From the NCBI RefSeq assembly GCF_014645835.1, contig NZ_BMMM01000004.1, forward strand, positions 1-64,000: a stretch of 64,000 nucleotides of DNA, in the 5' to 3' direction. The notes beneath the pieces are model-generated. The model did not search any database. It had not been told where the DNA came from and saw nothing but the letters and a program-made list of their open reading frames with translations. The stretch comes from Streptomyces albiflavescens (GTDB taxonomy: Bacteria > Actinomycetota > Actinomycetes > Streptomycetales > Streptomycetaceae). Below are positions 8,965-16,963 of this stretch, piece after piece. The position numbers were made by a program, and so were the translations under genes. Position 1 is the first letter of the stretch. Every line of letters begins with the position of its first letter.

Positions 8965-9273
8965 CTAGACAGCCATGCCGTACACGATGGTGAAGAGTGT
9001 GCCGAGCGATCCGATGATGAAGACTCCGGTGAGGCCCGCGATGATGAGGCCCTTGCCCTGTTCGGCACTGAAGGTGTCGCGGAGGGCGGTCGCACCGATG
9101 CGCTGCTTGGCCGCGCCCCAGATCGCGATGCCGAGGCAGAGCAGGATGGCGACCGCCATCACGACCTCGATCATCACCTTCGCTTCGTTGCCCAGGCTGC
9201 CGAAGGGACCCCAGTCCGGAGCGATCCCGCCGATGATCGTGGTGATGTCGCCCTTATCGGCTGCGAAAAGCAT
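8965..9273 (-). CDS. Two-helix membrane protein, VirB2/TrbC-like
   Basis: A 102-residue protein with two membrane helices (about 33-52 and 77-98) joined by a short charged cytoplasmic loop, as in VirB2/TrbC pilin-like proteins. The frame is open upstream to 9504. However, ATG at 9273 (MLFAADKG) is preceded by a GGGGCGGTG sequence and starts just before the first conserved-looking block, while the upstream part has no protein-like composition. It is the first gene of the secretion-like operon, separated by 199 bases from the VirB8-like gene. Whether it forms a pilus or only a channel subunit cannot be said. Confidence 0.7.
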   Translation of the reverse strand: MLFAADKGDITTIIGGIAPDWGPFGSLGNEAKVMIEVVMAVAILLCLGIAIWGAAKQRIGATALRDTFSAEQGKGLIIAGLTGVFIIGSLGTLFTIVYGMAV

Positions 9274-9548
9274 GTAAGTCACCGCCCCTAGTGGGTAGTT
9301 CTGCACCCCCTGCCACTGCGCGCAGAGGTCGGGCCCATTCTCGCCGACAATGACGCTGTCGTATGTCGACTTGGCGTCATTGATTGGCGGGTTTCGTACG
9401 AATCCCTTGTCACCGGCGTACGCGGGATCCTCACGGGAGGCGTGCGACGGTATGCGAGGGGTCGCATGGTCACTCTGTGTATCACGGCAGGTCACGCCGG
9501 GCAATGAAGTCGGAGCGGAACCTGTCGTGTGGTTCCGTCGTTAACCCC
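9274..9548. other. Intergenic leader of the secretion-like operon
   Basis: No gene is evident here. Since the operon at 1995-9273 runs on the minus strand, its promoter should be in this stretch. I see no convincing -10/-35 pair and no strong stem. The region ends at the decayed DUF397 copy. Confidence 0.4.
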
Positions 9549-9662
9549 TTCTACGAAGCGCACGCCCCGCCCGTCTCGTACGTACGCCGTGTGCGCGTCC
9601 CGATTCTGACGGGCCGTCGAGCCGATGTTCTCCGGGTCGTCGCGTCTGCGGGATGTGGACGC
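9549..9662 (-). pseudogene. Decayed DUF397 gene, 3' two thirds
   Basis: Reading the minus strand gives VHIPQT, then a one-base frameshift, then a 36-residue block that aligns without gaps to the intact DUF397 protein encoded at 9780-10031. Shared pieces are VHI, DPEN, the TxR block, a DA pair and FVEG. The copy lacks the N-terminal third and any start codon. It lies directly downstream of, and in the same direction as, the intact gene, so a tandem duplication followed by decay explains it best. Confidence 0.8.
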
Positions 9663-9716
9663 CGACCGTCGGCCCGGTGTTCCCCAGGCTATCCCTCGCC
9701 TCTGAACGCGGCGAAA

Positions 9717-9743
9717 CGGGCCGCGGTCGGTTGCCGCGGCCCG
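9717..9743 (-). terminator. Terminator downstream of the DUF397 gene
   Basis: A perfect 10-bp stem (9717-9726 and 9734-9743) with a 7-nt loop is followed on the minus strand by TTTCG. It lies 36 bases past the stop of the DUF397 gene and between it and the decayed copy, so the remnant is probably not transcribed from the DUF397 promoter. Confidence 0.78.
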
Positions 9744-9779
9744 TTCTCCGAACGCCGCCGGTGGATGGGCACGGTCACT

Positions 9780-10031
9780 TCATGGCCGGGGTTCGGTGGA
9801 CTCCTCGTCCTCCAGGCCCTCTACGAAGTGGTCGAATTCTCCTGCCTGTACGCCCAGTACGAACGCGTCCCACTTTCTCCGGGTGGTGGTGACGACGTTC
9901 TCCGGGTCGCTGGTCTCACGGATGTGGACCAGGTCGTTGTCCCCGAAGGCGAGTTCGATCCAGGGGCCGGGGCCGGTCGCGTCGTCGGGCGCCGCGCGGA
10001 CCCAGTCCAGGTTCTGGGGGACTTCAGCCAC
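9780..10031 (-). CDS. DUF397 domain protein
   Basis: An 83-residue DUF397 protein. The family core is visible: an acidic strand WIELAFGDNDLVHIRET, then DPEN, then WDAFVLGVQAGEFDHF. These small actinobacterial proteins usually sit beside an XRE-type regulator or an ATP-binding anti-sigma-like gene, and some pairs act in development or as toxin-antitoxin-like systems. No such partner is intact here, so this one is orphaned. The GTG start at 10031 is preceded by AAGGAG at a 10-11 base distance. A decayed second copy lies downstream. Confidence 0.82.
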   Translation of the reverse strand: MAEVPQNLDWVRAAPDDATGPGPWIELAFGDNDLVHIRETSDPENVVTTTRRKWDAFVLGVQAGEFDHFVEGLEDEESTEPRP

Positions 10032-10285
10032 GGTGGTCGTTCTCCTTCAGTACGTGGATGAGGGTGCGGAAGGCGGCGGGGGTGGCTCCGTGAGCGGAGA
10101 CTGCTCCCGGCAACCGTATCCCCGCCCTGGTCCTCCACCCTCCAACTCCCGCACGATCCCCGGGCCCGGGGATCGCCCGGGTCACCTTCCGGCGTACGGG
10201 CGCCGACGCGGCGGGGGCGGTTCACAGGAGACTTTTAGTCTGCCCTCGGCGTTTTTCTCACGTGCCTGCGGCAAGGTGAGGGGCG

Positions 10286-11044
10286 ATGAAGCGCACCTCC
10301 CGTCCCCCCGGCACCCGCCGGCACGCCCTGCTCGGTGCGGTCGTGTTGATGGTGGCCGTGACGTCCTCCTCCGTGGCGGCCGCGGATGCCGGTCCCGGGC
10401 CGCTCGGGGTGACCGTGCCTGCCGCCGCGACCGCGCAGAGCGCACGCGTGGGCGCGCTGTTCCACGGGAGCGGCGGGCACTTCTGTACCGCGTCCGTCGT
10501 GCACAGCGCCGGCCGGGATCTGATCGTGACCGCCGCCCACTGCGTGGACGGCGGAGGGACCCTGCGCTTCGCCCCCGGGTACCGGGACGGGCAGGCACCG
10601 TACGGGTACTGGGAGGTCGCCGGGACCGTCGTCCCCGAGGGGTGGACGAACGCGCAGGACGAGGACACCGATGTCGCCTTCGCCGTTCTCGCCGAGAAGG
10701 ACGGGAAGGGTGTCGAGGATGTCGTGGGGGGTGGGAACGTCTTTGCGGCCGGGCGTGCCACCGGGTCGACCGCCGTCACCGTCACCGGGTATCCCAGCAC
10801 CTTCGATACGCCCATCACCTGCACCAACAAGCCCACCGTCCACAGCCGCACGCAGCAGCGCATCGAGTGCCCCGAGTTCGCCGGGGGGACGAGCGGGAGT
10901 CCCTGGGTGAACGGTGACGGGGAGGTCGTCGGTGTCATCGGCGGGCATCAGCAGGGCGGCGACACCGACGACGTCTCGTACAGCGTCGTCTTCGGGGACG
11001 AGGTCGCGGCGCTCTATCGCGAGGCCGTCATGACTGGCTCGTGA
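10286..11044 (+). CDS. Secreted trypsin-like serine peptidase (S1)
   Basis: A 252-residue secreted serine protease. A signal peptide with a positively charged start and hydrophobic core (about 13-33) is followed by the protease domain. The catalytic His lies in VTAAHC, Asp in EDTDVAFAV and Ser in GGTSGSPW. Two cysteines around the His site and a CTNK/IEC pair suggest disulfides. Start ATG at 10286 has a GAGGGGCG ribosome binding site. The gene points away from the DUF397 gene and its 3' end overlaps the convergent gene at 11028 by 17 bases. Substrate is unknown. Confidence 0.88.
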   Translation: MKRTSRPPGTRRHALLGAVVLMVAVTSSSVAAADAGPGPLGVTVPAAATAQSARVGALFHGSGGHFCTASVVHSAGRDLIVTAAHCVDGGGTLRFAPGYRDGQAPYGYWEVAGTVVPEGWTNAQDEDTDVAFAVLAEKDGKGVEDVVGGGNVFAAGRATGSTAVTVTGYPSTFDTPITCTNKPTVHSRTQQRIECPEFAGGTSGSPWVNGDGEVVGVIGGHQQGGDTDDVSYSVVFGDEVAALYREAVMTGS

Positions 11045-11699
11045 CCTCGTTGGAGATGTACACGGCGAGCCAGAGCAGCGGCAGGAGCAGGACCACGTAG
11101 GCCAGCGGGCGCTGGAAGACCGGCTTGCCCTGGTCCATGACCACCCCGGTCGGGGACGGCGTCGTCGGGTGTGGAAGCTTGCCGATCTTCGTGCGGACGT
11201 AGAGGTTCCACAGGAGTGTGAGGGGGGTGAACAGGAGCAGCGACACCGGGCTCCACCAGCCGCCCGCCAGGGTTTTCGTCGTCATGTCGCGGTGGATCGC
11301 CGTCGCGCAGGAGCGGCAGAACGGGCCCTCCATCTTGGAGAACCGCATCGCGACCAGCAGGCCCGTGTGCTGACGGATGGTCATGTCCCCGGCCGGCTGC
11401 GAGGCGCATATGCGGCAGCCGGGGGTAAGGGGTGGCGGGGCGGCCGCGTAGGCGGGGCCGCCCGCGGGGGCGTACGGGTCCTGGCCGTACGCGGGGGCGG
11501 TCTGGGCGTACGCCGGGTTCTGGTGCGGTGCTGCCGGGCTCTGCGCGTACGGGTTCTGGCCGTACGCCGAGTTCTGTGCGCCGTACGCGTCCTGTGTGCC
11601 GTATGAGCCATACGGCTGCGCCCCGTTTGGCGCGTAACCGCCTTGCGGGGCAAAGGGGTTGCCCTGGGGCGGGTTCGAGTGCGGGGGCGGGGTCGCCAC
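11028..11699 (-). CDS. Membrane protein with Gln/Tyr/Pro-rich head and Cys pairs
   Basis: A 223-residue protein in three parts. Residues 1-90 are low-complexity, rich in Tyr, Gln, Ala, Pro and Gly. Residues 93-135 hold two Cys pairs (CRIC and CRSC) spaced like a zinc ribbon. Two membrane helices follow at about 148-170 and 198-215. Similar proteins are common in Streptomyces without a known role. The start ATG at 11699 follows AAGGAGAAACCGCACGTGGC-type sequence with a usable GGAG. It lies between the secreted protease and the wall hydrolase, but nothing ties it to the secretion-like machine. Confidence 0.72.
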   Translation of the reverse strand: MATPPPHSNPPQGNPFAPQGGYAPNGAQPYGSYGTQDAYGAQNSAYGQNPYAQSPAAPHQNPAYAQTAPAYGQDPYAPAGGPAYAAAPPPLTPGCRICASQPAGDMTIRQHTGLLVAMRFSKMEGPFCRSCATAIHRDMTTKTLAGGWWSPVSLLLFTPLTLLWNLYVRTKIGKLPHPTTPSPTGVVMDQGKPVFQRPLAYVVLLLPLLWLAVYISNEVTSQS

Positions 11700-11788
11700 G
11701 TGCGGTTTCTCCTTGTGCGTGATCGTCCCGCTGCGCGAGGCCCGCCTCTAGACTGACCGTCGGCGGACTCCTGGGCGGCGAGGGGCGG

Positions 11789-12796
11789 TTGACGGTGCGT
11801 AAGGCATGGATCGTAGCGACCGCTGCTGTCGGGGCGGGGATCAGCTTCGTGATGCTGCTCGTCGTCGGCGTCTACATGGTCGCCGGGAACCTCGCCAACG
11901 GGTTGGGCGGAGGCGCGGTCGCGCTCGCCAAGGGAGCCGTACCCGCCGCGTACCAGGGGCTCGTACAGAAGTGGGGGAATCTGTGCAGCGCCATCAATCC
12001 CGCGCTGCTGGCCGCCCAGCTGTATCAGGAGAGCGGGTTCAACCCGAATGCCAAGAGTCCGGCGAAAGCGGAAGGGATAGCGCAATTCATCCCGGGGACC
12101 TGGGCCACGCACGGAGTCGACGGCGACGGGGACGGCGACCGCGACGTATGGGATCCGAATGACGCGATTCCGTCGGCCGCCTCGTACGACTGCCAGCTCG
12201 CCTCCTACGTGAAGAACGCGCCGGGGAACGTCACCGAGAACATGCTCGCCGCCTACAACGCGGGGGCCTACGCGGTCATCAAGTACGGAGGCGTGCCGCC
12301 GTACAAGGAGACCCGGAACTACGTGAAGACGATCACGACACTGTCGAAGAGCTTCGCCGCGCCGGTGACCCGGGTGGATCCCTCGAAGCAGGCCGCGGCG
12401 GCGATCACGTACGCGCAGAAGAAGCTCGGAACGCTCTATCTGTGGGGCGGCAACGGTGGCGCTGACCAGGGCGGACGCTTCGACTGCTCGGGGCTGACGA
12501 AAGCCGCGTACGAGAGTGTCGGGGTCGAGCTGCCGCGAGTCGCCAACGATCAGTACAACGCCGGGCCGCACCCGAAGAGGGAAGAGCTGCTGCCCGGGGA
12601 TCTGGTCTTCTTCTCGGACGACCTCACCAACTCCCGGGCCATCCGGCACGTGGGGATCTATGTGGGCGGCGGGTACATGATCGACGCACCGAGGCCGGGC
12701 GCCGTGATTCGCTTCGACCCCGTCGACACCCCCGACTACTTCGGGGCCACCCGGGTGACCGAAGATGGCGCGAAAGCATTGCCCACATCCGTGTGA
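11789..12796 (+). CDS. Lytic transglycosylase / NlpC-P60 wall hydrolase (VirB1-like role)
   Basis: This 335-residue protein is anchored by an N-terminal helix (about 8-33) and has two peptidoglycan-cutting domains. Residues about 65-190 form a lytic transglycosylase: catalytic Glu81 in QESGFNP, then AEGIAQFIPGTW and the AYNAG motif. Residues about 200-330 form an NlpC/P60 peptidase with Cys233 (RFDCSGL) and His287 (RHVGIYVG). This domain pair is standard for the wall-opening enzyme of Gram-positive type IV secretion systems, so it probably serves the operon at 1995-9273. The TTG at 11789 is preceded by GAGGGG; GTG at 11795 is the alternative start. Confidence 0.88.
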   Translation: MTVRKAWIVATAAVGAGISFVMLLVVGVYMVAGNLANGLGGGAVALAKGAVPAAYQGLVQKWGNLCSAINPALLAAQLYQESGFNPNAKSPAKAEGIAQFIPGTWATHGVDGDGDGDRDVWDPNDAIPSAASYDCQLASYVKNAPGNVTENMLAAYNAGAYAVIKYGGVPPYKETRNYVKTITTLSKSFAAPVTRVDPSKQAAAAITYAQKKLGTLYLWGGNGGADQGGRFDCSGLTKAAYESVGVELPRVANDQYNAGPHPKREELLPGDLVFFSDDLTNSRAIRHVGIYVGGGYMIDAPRPGAVIRFDPVDTPDYFGATRVTEDGAKALPTSV

Positions 12797-13020
12797 ACCT
12801 GGGGGAAAGCACCCCCTGAGCTGCGGAGATGTGTCTCTCTTCGATAACGTCTGCGTGATCATTCCGTGGAGGGTGGAACGTATGACAAGGGACTGTGCGT
12901 TCCTTTTGACGTAGCGCTGTTCTATGACGCGGTTCTAGCGGTTCTACGACCACGGGGGTGGATCGAGCCGCGCACGAAACGGTGCGCGCGCGGGAAAGAC
13001 GACGAAGGGGCCGCAGCACC

Positions 13021-13722
13021 ATGGCTGGACTCGCCGAATCCGGTTCGAACCCCGACGTCGACCTGCTCTACGACATCAACGGCCTGGCCAAGTCCGCGCC
13101 GCACTGGTTCGACCGGGGCATGGAGTTCGTGGGCGAGTACGGGCTGCTGCTCGCCATGGTCCTGCTGGTGCTGTGGTGCTGGTGGACCGTGCGGCGGCGG
13201 GGCGGTGCCCATGCCGCGTCGTCCGTGGCCGCGTTGGTGTGGGCGCCGCTGGCCGCCGGCATCGCGGTGCTGGTGAACGTGCCGATACGGGGCTTCGTGG
13301 AGAGACCCCGCCCCTCCGTCGACCACCAGGGGCTGGACGTCCTGGTCTCCGGCAAGACCGACTTCTCCTTCGTCAGCGATCATGCGACGCTCACCATGGC
13401 GATGGGGGTCGGGCTGTTCGTGGCGAACCGGAAGTTCGGGCTGGCCGGGATCGGGCTCGCGCTGCTCGAAGGCTTCTGCCGGGTGTACATGGGGGTGCAT
13501 TACCCGACGGACGTCGTCGGAGGGTTCGCGCTCGGTACGGCGGTGGCGCTGCTGTTGTCGCCGCCGGCGATGGCGTTGCTGACACCTGTCATGAAGGCGG
13601 TGGAGCAGGCCCCGCGCGCCGGGTGGCTGATCCGGGCGCGGGGGGTGGCTCCCGCCGGGCGGGATGCGGTGATTCCCGGGGCTCGGGCGGAGCTGCCCGA
13701 GGAGCGGGACCTGGCCGCGTAG
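13021..13722 (+). CDS. PAP2 superfamily phosphatase
   Basis: A 233-residue membrane phosphatase with about five helices. The three PAP2 signatures are present: R-x-VERPRP (about 90-97), SFVSDHAT (about 118) and CRVYMGVHYPTDVVGG (about 157). The SDH form of the second motif, instead of SGH, is also found in BcrC-type undecaprenyl pyrophosphate phosphatases, so recycling of the wall lipid carrier is a reasonable guess. The ATG at 13021 was chosen over an open frame back to 12958 because protein-like sequence starts there. The AAGGGG ribosome site is a little distant. Confidence 0.84.
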   Translation: MAGLAESGSNPDVDLLYDINGLAKSAPHWFDRGMEFVGEYGLLLAMVLLVLWCWWTVRRRGGAHAASSVAALVWAPLAAGIAVLVNVPIRGFVERPRPSVDHQGLDVLVSGKTDFSFVSDHATLTMAMGVGLFVANRKFGLAGIGLALLEGFCRVYMGVHYPTDVVGGFALGTAVALLLSPPAMALLTPVMKAVEQAPRAGWLIRARGVAPAGRDAVIPGARAELPEERDLAA

Positions 13723-13779
13723 CCGGCTGGGGCTGGGGAGCTGCCGTCTCCCAGACCCCCGCTTCGGTCTGAACGGCCA

Positions 13780-13812
13780 TGTCCTCAAACGCCGGACGGG
13801 CTGAAAAGCCGG
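13780..13812. repeat. Streptomyces dispersed intergenic repeat
   Basis: The motif TCCTCAAACGCCGGACGGGC is one of the GC-rich repeats seen between genes all over Streptomyces genomes (recollection, not searched here). It lies between the convergent PAP2 and flavin oxidase genes and may act as a shared terminator through the GCCGG/CCGGC pairing. Confidence 0.55.
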
Positions 13813-13817
13813 CCCCC

Positions 13818-15380
13818 TTACAGCGCCTGCGGGAACGTGAAGAAGTGGTTCGGGTCGTACTGCCTCTTCAACGTGGTGAGGCGGGTGGCGGCGTCGCCGT
13901 AGTACGCCTTGCGCCAGTCGGTGAGGGTGGGGTCCGTGTAGTTCTGGTAGGCGGCGCCCGAGGCGTGCCGGGCCATCGCGTTGTGCGCGGTGGTGAGCCA
14001 GGACTGGGCGGTCGTGCCCGAGGTGCCCGTCTGCCAGGAGGCGATGTACTGGGCGAGCATGCGCGAGCGGCGGTGGACGAAGGCCGTCGCGGTGGGCGAG
14101 ACGCGGTTGACCGCGCCGCCCAGTGCCGTCAGGGCGATGCTGCCCGAGCCGCCTCGGACCGACGAGATCTGGTGGAGAAGCGTCTGGATGCCGGCCGTCG
14201 ATATCGAGCGGTCGAAGAAGTCCGAGCGGGCCGCGTAGGTCTCGCGGCCGAGGGCGCCCTGGGGGCTGCGGCCCGGGGTCGATCCCGGGAGGTGGCACTG
14301 GGCATCGGTCGGGAAGGAGGAGCAGCCCGCGTACACCTCCATCGAGTCCTCGTACGAGCGCTTCTTCAGGGAGACGCTGCGCGCGGGGGAGCCGATCTTG
14401 TCGGCCAGGCGGTCCACGGCGTTCTGGAGTTCGCTGTACGTGCCGAGGGAGAACGCCGCGATGGAGACCGTGGGCGTGCCTCCGGCCGCGTTCGCGAGAT
14501 GGCACGATGACCAGATCTCGTCCGGCTGGTCCGGGCCCCACTCCTGCCAGGCCTTCACCACGGCGGCGGCCTTGGCCCAGGGCCAGGTCATGTACGCCGA
14601 GACGGCCTGCGGGGCGGGGTGGGTCCGGAAGCGCAGCTCGGTGACGACGCCGAAGTTGCCGTTGCCGGCGCCGCGCAGGGCCCAGAAGAGGTCCTTGTTC
14701 TCGGTGGCGTTCGCGACGAGCTGCTTGCCGTCGGCGGTGATCAGCGTCGCCTGCGTAAGGCTGTCGCAGGTCAGACCGTACGCCCGTGACACGACGCCGT
14801 GGCCGCCCCCGAGCGTCAGTCCGGAGACGCCGACGGTCGGGCAGGAACCGGCCGGGATGGTCACACCCTTCGCGGCGAGGGTGCGATAGACGTCGATCAG
14901 TTTCGATCCGGCTCCGACGACCGCCTCGTTCCCGGACGCCCGGATCTTGTTCAGCTTGGAGACGTCGACGACCAGGCGGCCGTTGCCGGAGGACCAGCCG
15001 GCGTACGAGTGGCCGCCGTTGCGGATCGATACCTTGATGCCGTGGGCGCGGGCGTAGTCCATGGTGGTGCGGATGTCGTCCGCGTGGGCCACATACGCGA
15101 CGGCGGCGGGCTTCAGGTTGTCGAAGCGCGTGTTGTAGAGCTGGTGCGCGGCCGTCCAGCTGCGGTCTCCGGGGCGGACCAGTGCGCCGTCCAGCTCCCT
15201 CGACAGGGCGGCCCAGTTCGCGGCGGCGCGGGTGCTGGTGGTGGCCGTGCGTATGGAGGTGCCGCTGCTCTCGGTGGCACCGGAGGCCTTCGGGCCGCCG
15301 CTGTCACCGCCGTTGCACGCGGACGTCGCCGCCGCCGCGAGTGCGGCGGTGGCTCCGCCGATGAACGTACGCCGTTGCAT
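13818..15380 (-). CDS. Secreted BBE-type FAD-linked oxidase
   Basis: A 520-residue exported flavoprotein. The N-terminus has a twin Arg (QRRTF) and ends its hydrophobic stretch with a TSAC lipobox, suggesting a Tat-exported lipoprotein. The FAD-binding PCMH domain spans about 90-260. RNGGHSYAG carries the His expected to bind FAD covalently and the later GLTCDS supplies the Cys of a second link, so bicovalent flavinylation is likely. The C-terminal berberine-bridge segment ends in RQYDPNHFFTFPQAL. Such enzymes oxidise sugars or secondary metabolites; substrate is unknown. ATG at 15380 was chosen over the open frame to 15788, which runs through a mobile element. Confidence 0.88.
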   Translation of the reverse strand: MQRRTFIGGATAALAAAATSACNGGDSGGPKASGATESSGTSIRTATTSTRAAANWAALSRELDGALVRPGDRSWTAAHQLYNTRFDNLKPAAVAYVAHADDIRTTMDYARAHGIKVSIRNGGHSYAGWSSGNGRLVVDVSKLNKIRASGNEAVVGAGSKLIDVYRTLAAKGVTIPAGSCPTVGVSGLTLGGGHGVVSRAYGLTCDSLTQATLITADGKQLVANATENKDLFWALRGAGNGNFGVVTELRFRTHPAPQAVSAYMTWPWAKAAAVVKAWQEWGPDQPDEIWSSCHLANAAGGTPTVSIAAFSLGTYSELQNAVDRLADKIGSPARSVSLKKRSYEDSMEVYAGCSSFPTDAQCHLPGSTPGRSPQGALGRETYAARSDFFDRSISTAGIQTLLHQISSVRGGSGSIALTALGGAVNRVSPTATAFVHRRSRMLAQYIASWQTGTSGTTAQSWLTTAHNAMARHASGAAYQNYTDPTLTDWRKAYYGDAATRLTTLKRQYDPNHFFTFPQAL

Positions 15381-15501
15381 GTGCGCCTCCCGAGGGTTCC
15401 GTGGAACGAGACGGGTCCCCGGGCCCCAGGGTTCCACCGGCGAATGCCACGGAATCGCTACAGCGCAGCTCCAGCGGCACGACCGTTCGCCGCCGAGACG
15501 G

Positions 15502-15682
15502 CTAGGCCCTGTCGTCAAATTCCCGTCTGCCCCGCGACGCCATGCACGCACTCTCGCCGCACCGGGCACAGACCCAAGTACATCCAGTACGAGGGCCTGT
15601 GCCCGGCACGCCGAGAGCACGCACCTGACGCCGCAGGGCCCGCCCTCCGGGCGGACGACGGGAATTTGACGACAGGACCTAG
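15502..15682. mobile_element. Fold-back MITE, 181 bp
   Basis: Terminal inverted repeats at 15502-15527 and 15657-15682 match at 25 of 26 bases. The interior continues the pairing: the CGGGCACAG block at about 15560 pairs with CTGTGCCCG near 15600, and the flanking CTCTCGCCG pairs with a copy near 15610. Nearly the whole element can fold into one long hairpin. It has no coding capacity. These are the traits of a miniature inverted-repeat element mobilised in trans. The parent insertion sequence is not in this window. Confidence 0.75.
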
Positions 15683-15711
15683 GGCCTGTCGTCACGACAG
15701 GCCCTAGGCCA
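15681..15711. repeat. Perfect palindrome abutting the MITE
   Basis: Directly after the right MITE end lies TAGGGCCTGTCGT and its exact complement around a single central base. The arms repeat the outermost bases of the MITE terminus, so this looks like two MITE ends joined head to head, or a second element reduced to its tips. Its distal part supplies the stop codon of the small gene at 15704-15892. Confidence 0.7.
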
Positions 15712-15892
15712 GAAGGGTACCGGTGTGGGTTTGCGCGTCCTCGCGGGCCAGGCTGCGGGCTCTGCGGGCCGGGCCTCTCCAGCCGCACGTGCAGCGGGCT
15801 ACGCAGAAGCGGCCCTGTTCGACCGTCGTGGTCCGGTGTTCCAGGGAGGCGTCGGTCTCGTCCTGCTGTGCCACGCCGACAACGTTACCCAA
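15704..15892 (-). CDS. Small Cys-containing protein, 3' end replaced by the palindrome
   Basis: A 62-residue hydrophilic protein with a CxCGW knuckle (CTCGWRG) preceded by GRFC, which suggests a small zinc-binding fold, and an Arg-rich helix. I think small proteins of this kind recur in Streptomyces, but I cannot name the family. The TTG start at 15892 has no clear ribosome binding site; GTG at 15874 is an alternative. The stop codon and last residues come from the palindromic repeat at 15681-15711, so the native C-terminus may have been longer. Confidence 0.55.
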   Translation of the reverse strand: MGNVVGVAQQDETDASLEHRTTTVEQGRFCVARCTCGWRGPARRARSLAREDAQTHTGTLLA

Positions 15893-15993
15893 GGCAAGTG
15901 AACGGGATGCCGCCGCGTGACGGGCGCCTCTACTCGTCGTTAACCGGAACGACAGGGAGGGCCCGGGACGGACCGGCTGGGGGTCGGCAGGAG

Positions 15994-16830
15994 ATGGTGG
16001 CGCTGGAGGAAGGGCGGGCCGGCTGGACGGTCGTCGCGGCTGTCGCGGCGGGGTTGATGGTGTGTGCCACGGGATGCTCGGGCGGCGGGGCCGCCGCCGA
16101 GGACGCCCACGCCGGTGCCGACTCCGTCCAGGTGCTGCACCGGGCCGCCGCCACGCTGGAGCGCGCGGGCAGTGCGAAGGCCCGTACGTCCATGGAGATG
16201 GCCACCGGCGGGACCCGCGTCACCATCCGGGGCGAGGGCGTGTACGACTTCAAGGATCAGATGGGGCAGCTCAAGGTGCTGCTGCCGCAGGACCCGGCCG
16301 GCACCGACGAGCACCGGCCGATCACCGAACTCCTCGCCCCGGGTGCCCTGTTCATGAAGAATCGCGGTGCCGGCGTGCCCGCCGACAAGTGGGTCCGCGT
16401 CGACACGGCCGGCCTCACCGACGGGAACCTGGTGACGGGCGGCGCCACCGACCCGTACGCGGCGGCCGAGTTGCTGCGCGGGGCGCGGGCGGCGACCTAT
16501 GTGGGGAAGACCGAGGTGGCCGGGACTCCGGTGCGGCACTATCGCGGGACCGCCGACCTGGACATCGCCGCGCAGAGCGCGTCGAAGGGGCAGCGGAAGG
16601 CTCTGATGGCGGCGGCCAAAGGGTTCGCCACCGCCGAGGTGCCGTTCGATGCCTACCTCGACGATCAGGGGCGGCTGCGCAAGGTCCGCCACCGGTTCAG
16701 CTTTGTCAACGGGCAGCAGAAGGGCACGGTCGCGGTCGCCTCGACGACGTTGCTGTTCGACTTCGGGGTCCCGGCCGACGTACAGCTTCCGGAAGCCGGG
16801 GACATCTTCGCCGGGAAGATCGCGGAGTAG
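15994..16830 (+). CDS. Lipoprotein, LppX/LprAFG-like
   Basis: A 278-residue predicted lipoprotein. The signal segment ends in CATGC, a fair lipobox, at about residue 29. The mature part has the pattern of the actinobacterial LppX/LprAFG fold, which binds lipids or sugars in a half-barrel: GEGVYDF, an ALFMKN strand, ATYVGKTEVAGTPVRHYRGT and an FDAYLDDQGRLRKVRHRF strand pair. The ATG at 15994 has a GGAG directly before it, so GTG at 15997 or a nearby start is also possible. It diverges from the small Cys protein gene. No operon partner is seen. Confidence 0.74.
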   Translation: MVALEEGRAGWTVVAAVAAGLMVCATGCSGGGAAAEDAHAGADSVQVLHRAAATLERAGSAKARTSMEMATGGTRVTIRGEGVYDFKDQMGQLKVLLPQDPAGTDEHRPITELLAPGALFMKNRGAGVPADKWVRVDTAGLTDGNLVTGGATDPYAAAELLRGARAATYVGKTEVAGTPVRHYRGTADLDIAAQSASKGQRKALMAAAKGFATAEVPFDAYLDDQGRLRKVRHRFSFVNGQQKGTVAVASTTLLFDFGVPADVQLPEAGDIFAGKIAE

Positions 16831-16877
16831 TGGATTCCGGAGGGATGGGCAAGAGCATCCGGAGCCGTAGCTTCACC

Positions 16878-16900
16878 GGAGGGCCGGAAATGGCCCTTCC
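16878..16900 (+). terminator. Possible terminator after the lipoprotein gene
   Basis: GGAGGGCC at 16878-16885 pairs with GGCCCTTCC at 16892-16900 with one bulge and a 6-nt loop. It lies 48 bases past the lipoprotein stop and ahead of the next gene in the same direction. No T tract. Confidence 0.45.
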
Positions 16901-16963
16901 GTGCCATGCGCGGTGTGTAGGCCGCTCCCTACTCTAGGAAGTCGGTGACGGCAGGAAGAGGTG

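Noticed and set aside
10032..10190. A 53-codon minus-strand frame running into the DUF397 start
   Set aside because: It would be a natural place for the DUF397 partner, but it has only a GTG with no ribosome site and no recognisable regulator or ATPase residues.
1..12796. Integrative conjugative element
   Set aside because: No integrase, excisionase, relaxase, tRNA target or flanking direct repeat is visible, and codon use does not differ from the surroundings.
13818..15788. Extension of the flavin oxidase frame to 15788
   Set aside because: The added N-terminus would be encoded by the MITE and lacks protein-like character; the signal peptide starts at 15380.
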